This document shows positions 14,328 through 25,640 of a DNA stretch of 64,000 nt, piece after piece. Every line of letters starts with the position of its first letter. The first letter of the stretch is position 1. Made by a program: the position numbers and the translations under genes. A model generated the notes under the pieces. That model saw nothing but the letters and a program-made list of their open reading frames with translations, had not been told where the DNA came from and ran no database searches. Origin of the DNA: Litoditis marina (Eukaryota; Nematoda; Chromadorea; Rhabditida; Rhabditidae); assembly GCA_964036275.1 (NCBI GenBank), contig OZ038434.1, forward strand, positions 20,511,879 through 20,575,878, written 5' to 3'.

Positions 14328-14347
14328 TATAAGCTTATTTGTATAAG
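14328..14347. other. Tail-to-tail polarity switch with small fold-back palindrome
   Basis: Minus satellite ends at 14327. TATAAG follows (14328-14333), then CTTATTTGTATAAG (14334-14347), which is an exact piece of plus-oriented monomer and matches the variant in the next plus copy near 14699. The switch creates the perfect 10-bp palindrome ATAAGCTTAT at 14329-14338. A switch of strand at a short inverted repeat is typical of fold-back or template-switch inversion. Plus satellite then stops and resumes at 14551, so the non-satellite insert proper is 14348-14550. Confidence 0.8.
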
Positions 14348-14550
14348 CAATGAAGTAAAAGCAATGTCCATTTTTCTCAACTCATCGTTAGAAGACGGTC
14401 AGTAAGTCTTTTCGTCCTGTTTTCATTTTCTCAGAGGGGTTCAACTGATGATGACCCAACCCTCTGAGAAAAACAACCCAAAAATCGTCTTGAATCAGGG
14501 TCGAAACGATTTTTGAGTACATCTTTTACTGAGCACATTCATATAACAAT
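14348..14550 (+). mobile_element. Non-satellite island of about 203 bp, structured, unknown origin
   Basis: This stretch has no similarity to the monomer and sits inside a plus monomer: CTTATTTGTATAAG precedes it and AGTCCCG follows, with seven satellite bases (TTGAAAC) missing at the site. CAAT occurs at both ends (14348-14351, 14547-14550). An outer stem pairs AGTAAAAG (14354-14361) with CTTTTACT (14523-14530) and ATGT (14364-14367) with ACAT (14519-14522). Inside lie a small hairpin (AGAAGAC 14390-14396 with GTCTTTT 14406-14412, one G-T pair) and the two large hairpins described separately. It has no reading frame, poly-A signal or tRNA boxes. The structure suggests an RNA-based element, for example a hammerhead-bearing retrozyme or the terminal repeat of a Penelope-like element. 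That is inference, and only one copy is visible here. Confidence 0.6.
14426..14514 (+). ncRNA. Candidate hammerhead-ribozyme core made of two kissing hairpins
   Basis: Hairpin 1 is a perfect 13-bp stem (14426-14438 with 14460-14472). Its loop carries CTGATGA at 14445-14451. Hairpin 2 is a perfect 9-bp stem (14480-14488 with 14506-14514). Its loop starts with C14489 and ends with GAA 14503-14505. The loops pair with each other twice: GTTCAA 14439-14444 with TTGAAT 14490-14495 (five Watson-Crick pairs and one G-U), and GACCC 14453-14457 with GGGTC 14498-14502. In hammerhead numbering this gives C3-A9, G12-A14, the A15.1-U16.1 pair and C17, with a GUC triplet and predicted cleavage after 14489. 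Helices I and III are flush with the core; helix II has one extra U (14452). Known hammerheads run stem III, cleavage site, stem I, CUGAUGA, stem II, GAAA, stem III, up to circular permutation. Here the stem I and II strands are exchanged, making a pseudoknot. Activity is unproven. Confidence 0.6.
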
Positions 14551-17500
14551 AGTCCCGAAATAATTGAGTGGCGGTGCTAACCAAAAACACCCCCAAGTTG
14601 ACGTGAATGGAGTTGCGATTTTCGCCCTACGTGAGATTTAGTATTCAAACTTGGTATTTTTGAACTCCTCTCATGTGTAGAAACTTAAAAATGTTCATCT
14701 TATTTGTATAAGTTGAAACAGTCCCGAAATAATTGAGTGGCCGTGCTAACCAAAAACACCCCCAAGTTGACGTGAATGGAGTTGCGATTTTCGCCCTACG
14801 TGGGATTTGGTGTTCAAACTTGGTATTTTTGAACTTCTCTCATGTGTAGAAACTCAAAAATGTTCATCTTATTAGCATAAGTTGAAACAGTCCCGAAATA
14901 ATTGAGTGGCGGTGCTAACCAAAAGCACCCCCAAGTTGACGTGAATGGAGTTGCGATTTTCGCCCTACGTGAGATTTAGTGTTCAAACTTGGTATTTTTG
15001 AACTCCTCTCATGTGTAGAAACTTAAAAATGTTCATCTTATTTGCATAAGTTGAAACAGTCCCGAAATAATTGAGTGGCGGTGCTAACCAAAAACACCCC
15101 CAAGTTGACGTGAATGGAGTTGCGATTTTCCCCCTACGTGGGATTTAGTGTTCAAACTTGGTATTTTTGAACTCCTCTCATGTGTAGAAACTTAAAAATG
15201 TTCATCTTATTAGCATAAGTTGAAACAGTCCCGAAATAATTGAGTGGCGGTGCTACCCAAAAACACCCCCAAGTTGACGTGAATGGAGTTGCGATTTTCG
15301 CCCTACGTGGGATTTAGTGTTCAAACTTGGTATTTTTGAACTCCTCTCATGTGGAGAAACTCAAAAATGTTCATCTTATTTGCATAAGTTGAAACAGTCC
15401 CGAAATAATTGAGTGGCGGTGCTAACCAAAAACACCCCCAAATTGACGTGAATGGAGTTGCGATTTTTGCCCTACGTGAGATTTAGTGTTCAAACTTGGT
15501 ATTTTTGAACTCCCCTCATGTGTAGATACTCAAAAATGTTCATCTTACTAGCATAAGTTGAAACAGTCCCGAAATAATTGAGTGGCGGTGCTAACCAAAA
15601 ACACCCCCAAGTTGACGTGAATGGAGTTGCGATTTTCGCCCTACGTGAGATTTAGTGTTCAAACTTGGTATTTTTGAACTCCTTTCATGTGTAGAAACTT
15701 CAAAATGTTCATCTTATTAGCATAAGTTGAAACAGTCCCGAAATAATTGAGTGGCGGTGCTAACCAAAAACACCCCCAAGTTGACGTGAATGGAGTTGCG
15801 ATTTTCGCCCTACGTGGGATTTAGTGTTCAAACTTGGTCTTTTGAACTCCTCTCATGTGTAGAAACTCAAAAATGTTCATCTTATTTGCATAAGTTGAAA
15901 CAGTCCCGAAATAATTGAGTGGCGGTGCTAACCAAAAACACTCCCAAATTGACGTGAATGGAGTTGCGATTTTTGCCCTACGTGAGATTTAGTGTTCAAA
16001 CTTGGTATTTTTGAACTCCTCTCATGTGTAGAAACTTAAAAATGTTCATCTTATTAGCATAAGTTGAAACAGTCGCGAAATAATTGAGTGGCGGTGCTAA
16101 CCAAAAACACCCCCAAGTTGACGTGAATGGAGTTGCGATTTTCGCCCTACGTGAGATTTAGTGTTCAAACTTGGTATTTTTGAACTCCTCTTATGTGTAG
16201 AAACTTAAAAATGTTCATCTTATTAGCATAAGTTGAAAACAGTCCCGAAATAATTGAGTGGCGGTGCTAACCAAGAACACCCCCAAGTAGACGTGAATGG
16301 AGTTGCGATTTTCGCCCTACGTGAGATTTAGTGTTCAAACTTGGTATTTTTGAACTCCTCTCATGTGTAGAAACTTAAAAATGTTCATCTTATTAGCATA
16401 AGTTGAAACAGTCCGAAATAATTGAGTGGCGGTGCTAACCAAAAACACCCCAAGTTGACGTGAATGGAGTTGCGATTTTCGCCCTACGTGAGATTTAGTG
16501 TTCAAACGTGGTATTTTTGAACTCCTTTCATGTGTAGAAACTTCAAAATGTTCATCTTATTAGCATAAGTTGAAACAGTCCCGAAATAATTGAGTGGCGG
16601 TGCTAACCAAAAACACCCCCAAGTTGACGTGAATGGAGTTGCGATTTTCGCCCTACGTGGGATTTAGTGTTCAAACTTGGTCTTTTGAACTCCTCTCATG
16701 TGTAGAAACTCAAAAATGTTCATCTTATTTGCATAAGTTGAAACAGTCCCGAATAATTGAGTGGCGGTGCTAACCAAAAACACTTCCAAATTGACGTGAA
16801 TGGAGTTGCGATTTTTGCCCTACGTGAGATTTAGTGTTCAAACTTGGTATTTTTGAACTCCTCTCATGTGTAGAAACTAAAAAATGTTCATCTTATTAGC
16901 ATAAGTTGAAACAGTCCCGAAATAATTGAGTGGCGGTGCTAACCAAAAACACCCCAAGTTGACGTGAATGGAGTTGTGATTTTCGCACTACGTGGGATTT
17001 AGTGTTCAAACTTGGTATTTTTGAACTCCTCTCATGTGTAGAAACTGAAAAATGTTCATCTTATTAGCATAAGTTGAAACAGTCCCGAAATAATTGAGTG
17101 GCGGTGCTAACCAAAAACACCCCCAAGTTGACGTGAATGGAGTTGCGATTTTCCCCCTACGTGGGATTTAGTGTTCAAACTTGGTATTTTTGAACTCCTC
17201 TCATGTGTAGAAACTTAAAAATGTTCATCTTATTAGCATAAGTTGAAATAGTCGCGAAATAATTGAGTGGCGGTGCTAACCAAAAACACCCCAAGTTGAC
17301 GTGAATGGAGTTGCGATTTTCGCCCTACGTGAGATTTAGTGTTCAAACTTGGTATTTTTGAACTCCTCTCATGTGTAGAAACTTAAAAATGTTCATCTTA
17401 TTAGCATAAGTTGAAACAGTCCCGAAATAATTGAGTGGCGGTGCTAACCAAGAACACCCCCAAGTTGACGTGAATGGAGTTGCGATTTTCGCCCTACGTG

Positions 17501-20500
17501 AGATTTAGTGTTCAAACTTGGTATTTTTGAACTCCTCTCATGTGTAGAAACTTAAAAATGTTCATCTTATTAGCATAAGTTGAAACAGTCCCGAAATAAT
17601 TGAGTGGCGGTGCTAACCAAAAACACCCCCAAGTTGACGTGAATGGAGTTGCGATTTTCGCCCTACGTGGGATTTAGTGTTCAAACTTGGTCTTTTGAAC
17701 TCCTCTCATGTGTAGAAACTCAAAAATGTTCATCTTATTTGCATAAGTTGAAACAGTCCCGAAATAATTGAGTGGCGGTGCTAACCAAAAACACTTCCAA
17801 ATTGACGTGAATGGAGTTGCGATTTTTGCCCTACGTGAGATTTAGTGTTCAAACTTGGTATTTTTGAACTCCTCTCATGTGTAGAAACTAAAAAATGTTC
17901 ATCTTATTAGCATAAGTTGAAACAGTCCCGAAATAATTGAGTGGCGGTGCTAACCAAAAACACCCCCAAGTTGACGTGAATGGAGTTGTGATTTTCGCAC
18001 TACGTGGGATTTAGTGTTCAAACTTGGTATTTTTGAACTCCTCTCATGTGTAGAAACTGAAAAATGTTCATCTTATTAGCATAAGTTGAAACAGTCCCGA
18101 AATAATTGAGTGGCGGTGCTAACCAAAAACACCCCCAAGTTGACGTGAATGGAGTTGCGATTTTCCCCCTACGTGGGATTTAGTGTTCAAACTTGGTATT
18201 TTTGAACTCCTCTCATGTGTAGAAACTTAAAAATGTTCATCTTATTAGCATAAGTTGAAACAGTCGCGAAATAATTGAGTGGCGGTGCTAACCAAAAACA
18301 CCCCCAAGTTGACGTGAATGGAGTTGCGATTTTCGCCCTACGTGAGATTTAGTGTTCAAACTTGGTATTTTTGAACTCCTCTCATGTGTAGAAACTTAAA
18401 AATGTTCATCTTATTAGCATAAGTTGAAACAGTCCCGAAATAATTGAGTGGCGGTGCTAACCAAGAACACCCCCAAGTTGACGTGAATGGAGTTGCGATT
18501 TTCGCCCTACGTGAGATTTAGTGTTCAAACTTGGTATTTTTGAACTCCTCTCATGTGTAGAAACTTAAAAATGTTCATCTTATTAGCATAAGTTGAAACA
18601 GTCCCGAAATAATTGAGTGGCGGTGCTAACCAAAAACACCCCCAAGTTGACGTGAATGGAGTTGCGATTTTCGCCCTACGTGGGATTTAGTGTTCAAACT
18701 TGGTCTTTTGAACTCCTCTCATGTGTAGAAACTCAAAAATGTTCATCTTATTTGCATAAGTTGAAACAGTCCCGAAATAATTGAGTGGCGGTGCTAACCA
18801 AAAACACCCCCAAGTTGACGTGAATGGAGTTGTGATTTTCGCACTACGTGGGATTTAGTGTTCAAACTTGGTATTTTTGAACTCCTCTCATGTGTAGAAA
18901 CTGAAAAATGTTCATCTTATTAGCATAAGTTGAAACAGTCCCGAAATAATTGAGTGGCGGTGCTAACCAAAAACACCCCCAAGTTGACGTGAATGGAGTT
19001 GCGATTTTCCCCCTACGTGGGATTTAGTGTTCAAACTTGGTATTTTTGAACTCCTCTCATGTGTAGAAACTTAAAAATGTTCATCTTATTAGCATAAGTT
19101 GAAACAGTCGCGAAATAATTGAGTGGCGGTGCTAACCAAAAACACCCCCAAGTTGACGTGAATGGAGTTGCGATTTTCGCCCTACGTGAGATTTAGTGTT
19201 CAAACTTGGTATTTTTGAACTCCTCTCATGTGTAGAAACTTAAAAATGTTCATCTTATTAGCATAAGTTGAAACAGTCCCGAAATAATTGAGTGGCGGTG
19301 CTAACCAAGAACACCCCCAAGTTGACGTGAATGGAGTTGCGATTTTCGCCCTACGTGAGATTTAGTGTTCAAACTTGGTATTTTTGAACTCCTCTCATGT
19401 GTAGAAACTTAAAAATGTTCATCTTATCAGCATAAGTTGAAACAGTCCCGAAATAATTGAGTGGCGGTGCTAACCAAAAACACCCCCAAGTTGACGTGAA
19501 TGGAGTTGCGATTTTCGCCCTACGTGGGATTTAGTGTTCAAACTTGGTATTTTCTGGACTCCTCTCATGTGTAGAAACTCAAAAATGTTCATCTTATTTG
19601 CATAAGTTGAAACAGTCCCGAAATAATTGAGTGGCGGTGCTAACCAAAAACACCCCCAAATTGACGTGAATGGAGTTGCGTTTTTCGCCCTACGTGAGAT
19701 TTAGTGTTCAAACTTGGTATTTTTGAACTCCTCTCATGTGTAGAAACTTAAAAATGTTCATCTTATTAGCATAAGTTGAAACAGTCCCGAAATAATTGAG
19801 TGGCGGTGCTAACCAAAAACACCCCCAAGTTGACGTGAATGGAGTTGCGATTTTCGCCCTACGTGGGATTTAGTGTTCAAACTTGGTCTTTTGAACTCCT
19901 CTCATGTGTAGAAACTCAAAAATGTTCATCTTATTTGCATAAGTTGAAACAGTCCCGAAATAATTGAGTGGCGGTGCTAACCAAAAACACTCCCAAATTG
20001 ACGTGAATGGAGTTGCGATTTTTGCCCTACGTGAGATTTAGTGTTCAAACTTGGTATTTTTGAACTCCTCTCATGTGTAGAAACTAAAAAGTGTTCATCT
20101 TATTAGCATAAGTTGAAACAGTCCCGAAATAATTGAGTGGCGGTGCTAACCAAAAACACCCCCAAGTTGACGTGAATGGAGTTGCGATTTTCGCCCTACG
20201 TGGGATTTAGTGTTCAAACTTGGTATTTTTGAACTCCTCTCATGTGTAGAAACTGAAAAATGTTCATCTTATTAGCATAAGTTGAAACAGTCCCGAAATA
20301 ATTGAGTGGCGGTGCTAACCAAAAACACCCCCAAGTTGACGTGAATGGAGTTGCGATTTTCCCCCTACGTGGGATTTAGTGTTCAAACTTGGTATTTCTG
20401 AACTCCTCTCATGTGTAGAAACTTAAAAATGTTCATCTTATTAGCATAAGTTGAAACAGTCGCGAAATAATTGAGTGGCGGTGCTAACCAAAAACACCCC

Positions 20501-23500
20501 CAAGTTGACGTGAATGGAGTTGCGATTTTCGCCCTACGTGAGATTTAGTGTTCAAACTTGGTATTTTTGAACTCCTCTCATGTGTAGAAACTTAAAAATG
20601 TTCATCTTATTAGCATAAGTTGAAACAGTCCCGAAATAATTGAGTGGCGGTGCTAACCAAGAACACCCCCAAGTTGACGTGAATGGAGTTGCGATTTTCG
20701 CCCTACGTGAGATTTAGTGTTCAAACTTGGTATTTTTGAACTCCTCTCATGTGTAGAAACTTAAAAATGTTCATCTTATTAGCATAAGTTGAAACAGTCC
20801 CGAAATAATTGAGTGGCGGTGCTAACCAAAAACACCCCCAAGTTGACGTGAATGGAGTTGCGATTTTCGCCCTACGTGGGATTTAGTGTTCAAACTTGGT
20901 ATTTTCTGGACTCCTCTCATGTGTAGAAACTCAAAAATGTTCATCTTATTTGCATAAGTTGAAACAGTCCCGAAATAATTGAGTGGCGGTGCTAACCAAA
21001 AACACCCCCAAGTTGACGTGAATGGAGTTGCGATTTTCGCCCTACGTGGGATTTAGTGTTCAAACTTGGTATTTTCTGGACTCCTCTCATGTGTAGAAAC
21101 TCAAAAATGTTCATCTTATTTGCATAAGTTGAAACAGTCCCGAAATAATTGAGTGGCGGTGCTAACCAAAAACACCCCCAAATTGACGTGAATGGAGTTG
21201 CGATTTTCGCCCTACGTGAGATTTAGTGTTCAAACTTGGTATTTTTGAACTCCTCTCATGTGTAGAAACTTAAAAATGTTCATCTTATTAGCATAAGTTG
21301 AAACAGTCCCGAAATAATTGAGTGGCGGTGCTAACCAAAAACACCCCCAAGTTGACGTGAATGGAGTTGCGATTTTCGCCCTACGTGGGATTTAGTGTTC
21401 AAACTTGGTCTTTTGAACTCCTCTCATGTGTAGAAACTCAAAAATGTTCATCTTATTTGCATAAGTTGAAACAGTCCCGAAATAATTGAGTGGCGGTGCT
21501 AACCAAAAACACTCCCAAATTGACGTGAATGGAGTTGCGATTTTTGCCCTACGTGAGATTTAGTGTTCAAACTTGGTATTTTTGAACTCCTCTCATGTGT
21601 AGAAACTAAAAAATGTTCATCTTATTAGCATAAGTTGAAACAGTCCCGAAATAATTGAGTGGCGGTGCTAACCAAAAACACCCCAAGTTGACGTGAATGG
21701 AGTTGCGATTTTCGCCCTACGTGGGATTTAGTGTTCAAACTTGGTATTTTTGAACTCCTCTCATGTGTAGAAACTGAAAAATGTTCATCTTATTAGCATA
21801 AGTTGAAACAGTCCCGAAATAATTGAGTGGCGGTGCTAACCAAAAACACCCCAAGTTGACGTGAATGGAGTTGCGATTTTCCCCCTACGTGGGATTTAGT
21901 GTTCAAACTTGGTATTTCTGAACTCCTCTCATGTGTAGAAACTTAAAAATGTTCATCTTATTAGCATAAGTTGAAACAGTCGCGAAATAATTGAGTGGCG
22001 GTGCTAACCAAAAACACCCCCAAGTTGACGTGAATGGAGTTGCGATTTTCGCCCTACGTGAGATTTAGTGTTCAAACTTGGTATTTTTGAACTCCTCTCA
22101 TGTGTAGAAACTTAAAATGTTCATCTTATTAGCATAAGTTGAAACAGTCCCGAAATAATTGAGTGGCGGTGCTAACCAAGAACACCCCCAAGTTGACGTG
22201 AATGGAGTTGCGATTTTCGCCCTACGTGAGATTTAGTGGTCAAACTTGGTATTTTTGAACTCCTCTCATGTGTAGAAACTTAAAAATGTTCATCTTATTA
22301 GCATAAGTTGAAACAGTCCCGAAATAATTGAGTGGCGGTGCTAACCAAAAACACCCCAAGTTGACGTGAATGGAGTTGCGATTTTCGCCCTACGTGGGAT
22401 TTAGTGTTCAAACTTGGTATTTTCTGGACTCCTCTCATGTGTAGAAACTCAAAATGTTCATCTTATTTGCATAAGTTGAAACAGTCCCGAAATAATTGAG
22501 TGGCGGTGCTAACCAAAAACACCCCCAAATTGACGTGAATGGAGTTGCGATTTTCGCCCTACGTGAGATTTAGTATTCAACTTGGTATTTTTGAACTCCT
22601 CTTATGTGTAGAAACTTAAAAATGTTCATCTTATTTGCATAAGTTGAAACAGTCCCGAAATAATTGAGTGGCCGTGCTAACCAAAAACACCCCAAGTTGA
22701 CGTGAATGGAGTTGCGATTTTCGCCCTACGTGGGATTTAGTGTTCAAACTTGGTATTTTTGAACTCCTCTCATGTGTAGAAACTCAAAAATGTTCATCTT
22801 ATTAGCATGAGTTGAAACAGTCCTGAAATAATTGAGTGGCGGTGCTAACCAAAAACACCCCCAAATTGACGTGAATGGAGTTGCGATTTTCGCCCTACGT
22901 GGGATTTAGTGTTCAAACTTGGTATTTTCTGAACTCCTCTCATGTGTAGAAACTCAAAAATGTTCATCTTATTTGCATAAGTTGAAACAGTCCCGAAATA
23001 ATTGAGTGGCGGTGCTAACCAAAAACACCCCGAAATTGACGTGAATGGAGTTGCGATTTTCGCCCTACGTGAGATTTAGTATTCAAACTTGGTATTTTTG
23101 AACTCCTCTTATGTGTAGAAACTTAAAAATGTTCATCTTATTTGCATAAGTTGAAACAGTCCCGAAATAATTGAGTGGCCGTGCTAACCAAAAACACCCC
23201 CAAGTTGACGTGAATGGAGTTGCGATTTTCGCCCTACGTGGGATTTAGTGTTCAAACTTGGTAATTTTGAACTCCTCTCATGTGTAGAAACTTAAAAATG
23301 TTCATCTTATTAGCATAAGTTGAAACAGTCCCGAAATAATTGAGTGGCGGTGCTAACCAAAAACACCCCCAAATTGACGTGAATGGAGTTGCGATTTTTG
23401 CCACACGTGAGATTTAGTGTTCAAACTTGGTATTTTTGAACTCCCCTCATGTGTAGAAACTCAAAAATGTTCATCTTATTAGCATAAGTTGAAACAGTCC

Positions 23501-24990
23501 CGAAATAATTGAGTGGCGGTGCTAACCAAAAACACCCCCAAATTGACGTGAATGGAGTTGCGATTTTGGCCCTACGAGAGATTTAGTGTTCAAACTTGGT
23601 ATTTTTGAACTCCTCTCATGTGTAGAAACTCAAAAATGTTCATCTTATTAGCATAAGTTGAAACAGTCCTGAAATAATTGAGTGGCAGTGCTAACCAAAA
23701 ACACCCCCAAATTGACGTGAATGGAGTTGCGATTTTCGCCCTACGTGAGATTTAGTATTCAAACTTGGTATTTTGAACTCCTCTCATGTGTAGAAACTTA
23801 AAAATGTGCATCTTATTAGCATAAGTTGAAACAGTCCCGAAATAATTGAGTGGCGGTGCTAACCAAGAACACCCCCAAGTTGACGTGAATGGAGTTGCGA
23901 TTTTCGCCCTACGTGAGATTTAGTGTTCAAACTTGGTATTTTTGAACTCCTCTCATGTGTAGAAACTTAAAAATGTTCATCTTATTAGCATAAGTTGAAA
24001 CAGTCCCGAAATAATTGAGTGGCGGTGCTAACCAAAAACACCCCCAAGTTGACGTGAATGGAGTTGCGATTTTCGCCCTACGTGGGATTTAGTGTTCAAA
24101 CTTGGTATTTTCTGGACTCCTCTCATGTGTAGAAACTCAAAAATGTTCATCTTATTTGCATAAGTTGAAACAGTCCCGAAATAATTGAGTGGCGGTGCTA
24201 ACCAAAAACACCCCCAAATTGACGTGAATGGAGTTGCGATTTTCGCCCTACGTGAGATTTAGTATTCAAACTTGGTATTTTTGAACTCCTCTTATGTGTA
24301 GAAACTTAAAAATGTTCATCTTATTTGCATAAGTTGAAACAGTCCCGAAATAATTGAGTGGCCGTGCTAACCAAAAACACCCCCAAGTTGACGTGAATGG
24401 AGTTGCGATTTTCGCCCTACGTGGGATTTAGTGTTCAAACTTGGTATTTTTGAACTCCTCTCATGTGTAGAAACTCAAAAATGTTCATCTTATTAGCATG
24501 AGTTGAAACAGTCCTGAAATAATTGAGTGGCGGTGCTAACCAAAAACACCCCCAAATTGACGTGAATAGAGTTGCGATTTTCGCCCTACGTGGGATTTAG
24601 TGTTCAAACTTGGTATTTTCTGAACTCCTCTCATGTGTAGAAACTCAAAAATGTTCATCTTATTTGCATAAGTTGAAACAGTCCCGAAATAATTGAGTGG
24701 CGGTGCTAACCAAAAACACCCCGAAATTGACGTGAATGGAGTTGCGATTTTCGCCCTACGTGAGATTTAGTATTCAAACTTGGTATTTTTGAACTCCTCT
24801 TATGTGTAGAAACTTAAAAATGTTCATCTTATTTGCATAAGTTGAAACAGTCCCGAAATAATTGAGTGGCCGTGCTAACCAAAAACACCCCCAAGTTGAC
24901 GTGAATGGAGTTGCGATTTTCGCCCTACGTGGGATTTAGTGTTCAAACTTGGTAATTTTGAACTCCTCTCATGTGTAGAAACTTAAAAAT
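14551..24990 (+). repeat. 169-bp satellite array, plus orientation: right arm of the palindrome
   Basis: Plus monomers from AGTCCCG onward. From 14954 the first copies match the first minus copies outward from 14327: a GTGAG copy with TTTGC, then a CCCCC/GTGGG copy. The 14616-14953 stretch is two extra monomers next to the island. TCTTTTGAAC, the mirror of the minus-strand HOR marker, starts at 15838, 16681, 17691, 18704, 19887 and 21409. The steps 1,010 and 1,013 correspond to the minus-arm 6-mer, and the outermost step of 1,522 is the same on both arms. The plus arm has one more unit than the minus arm. Confidence 0.93.
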
Positions 24991-25640
24991 GTTCATCTTA
25001 TTAGCATAAGTTGAAACAGTCCCGAAATAATTGAGTGGCGGTGCTAACCAAAAACACCCCCAAATTGACGTGAATGGAGTTGCGATTTTTGCCACACGTG
25101 AGATTTAGTGTTCAAACTTGGTATTTTTGAACTCCCCTCATGTGTAGAAACTCAAAAATGTTCATCTTATTAGCATAAGTTGAAACAGTCCCGAAATAAT
25201 TGAGTGGCGGTGCTAACCAAAAACACCCCCAAATTGACGTGAATGGAGTTGCGATTTTTGCCCTACGAGAGATTTAGTGTTCAAACTTGGTATTTTTGAA
25301 CTCCTCTCATGTGTAGAAACTCAAAAATGTTCATCTTATTAGCATAAGTTGAAACAGTCCTGAAATAATTGAGTGGCAGTGCTAACCAAAAACACCCCCA
25401 AATTGACGTGAATGGAGTTGCGATTTTCGCCCTACGTGAGATTTAGTATTCAAACTTGGTATTTTTGAACTCCTCTCATGTGTAGAAACTTAAAAATGTG
25501 CATCTTATTAGCATAAGTTGAAACAGTCCCGAAATAATTGAGTGGCGGTGCTAACCAAAAACACCCCCAAGTTGACGTGAATGGAGTTGCGATTTTCGCC
25601 CTACGTGGGATTTAGTGTTCAAACTTGGTATTTTCTGAAC
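22440..25640 (+). repeat. 10-monomer HOR, two copies (1,691 bp)
   Basis: The rare CCACACGTGA change starts at 23401 and 25092, 1,691 bp apart (10 x 169 + 1). GGTAATTTTG near 23262 and 24952, the GGCAGTG change near 23685 and 25377, and GTGCATC near 23803 and 25498 recur at nearly the same spacing and in the same order. The copies differ where 23861 has AACCAAGAAC and 25556 has the usual AACCAAAAAC. The block lies at the right edge of the palindrome and complicates placing that edge. Confidence 0.85.

Larger units (their letters stand above)
5736..24990. repeat. Imperfect palindrome about 19 kb long
   Basis: Rare variants on the minus arm recur in reverse order on the plus arm. Three independent pairs share one mirror sum of 28943: GCTACCC 15252-15258 with 13685-13691, GTGGAGAAAC 15351-15360 with 13583-13592, and TGTAGATACT 15521-15530 with 13413-13422. 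At the outer end, GTTCTTGGTT (6074-6083), GATGCACA (about 6133), the GCACTGCC variant (about 6257) and CTCTCGTAGGG (about 6365) have mirror partners at 23861, about 23803, 23685 and 23573. The arms differ by whole-monomer gains and losses. The right edge is uncertain (24.1-25.0 kb) because this part of the plus arm is itself duplicated. Confidence 0.85.

Noticed and set aside
14384..14417. Second hammerhead on the minus strand of the first island
   Set aside because: CGAA, an AAGAC/GTCTT hairpin and a following C look like part of a core, but no CUGAUGA lies upstream; the nearest is a defective CGATGAG.
14438..14448. Pol III B box (GGTTCAA) in the first island
   Set aside because: Only the first half fits the consensus and no A box precedes it; the bases are better explained by the stem I pairing.
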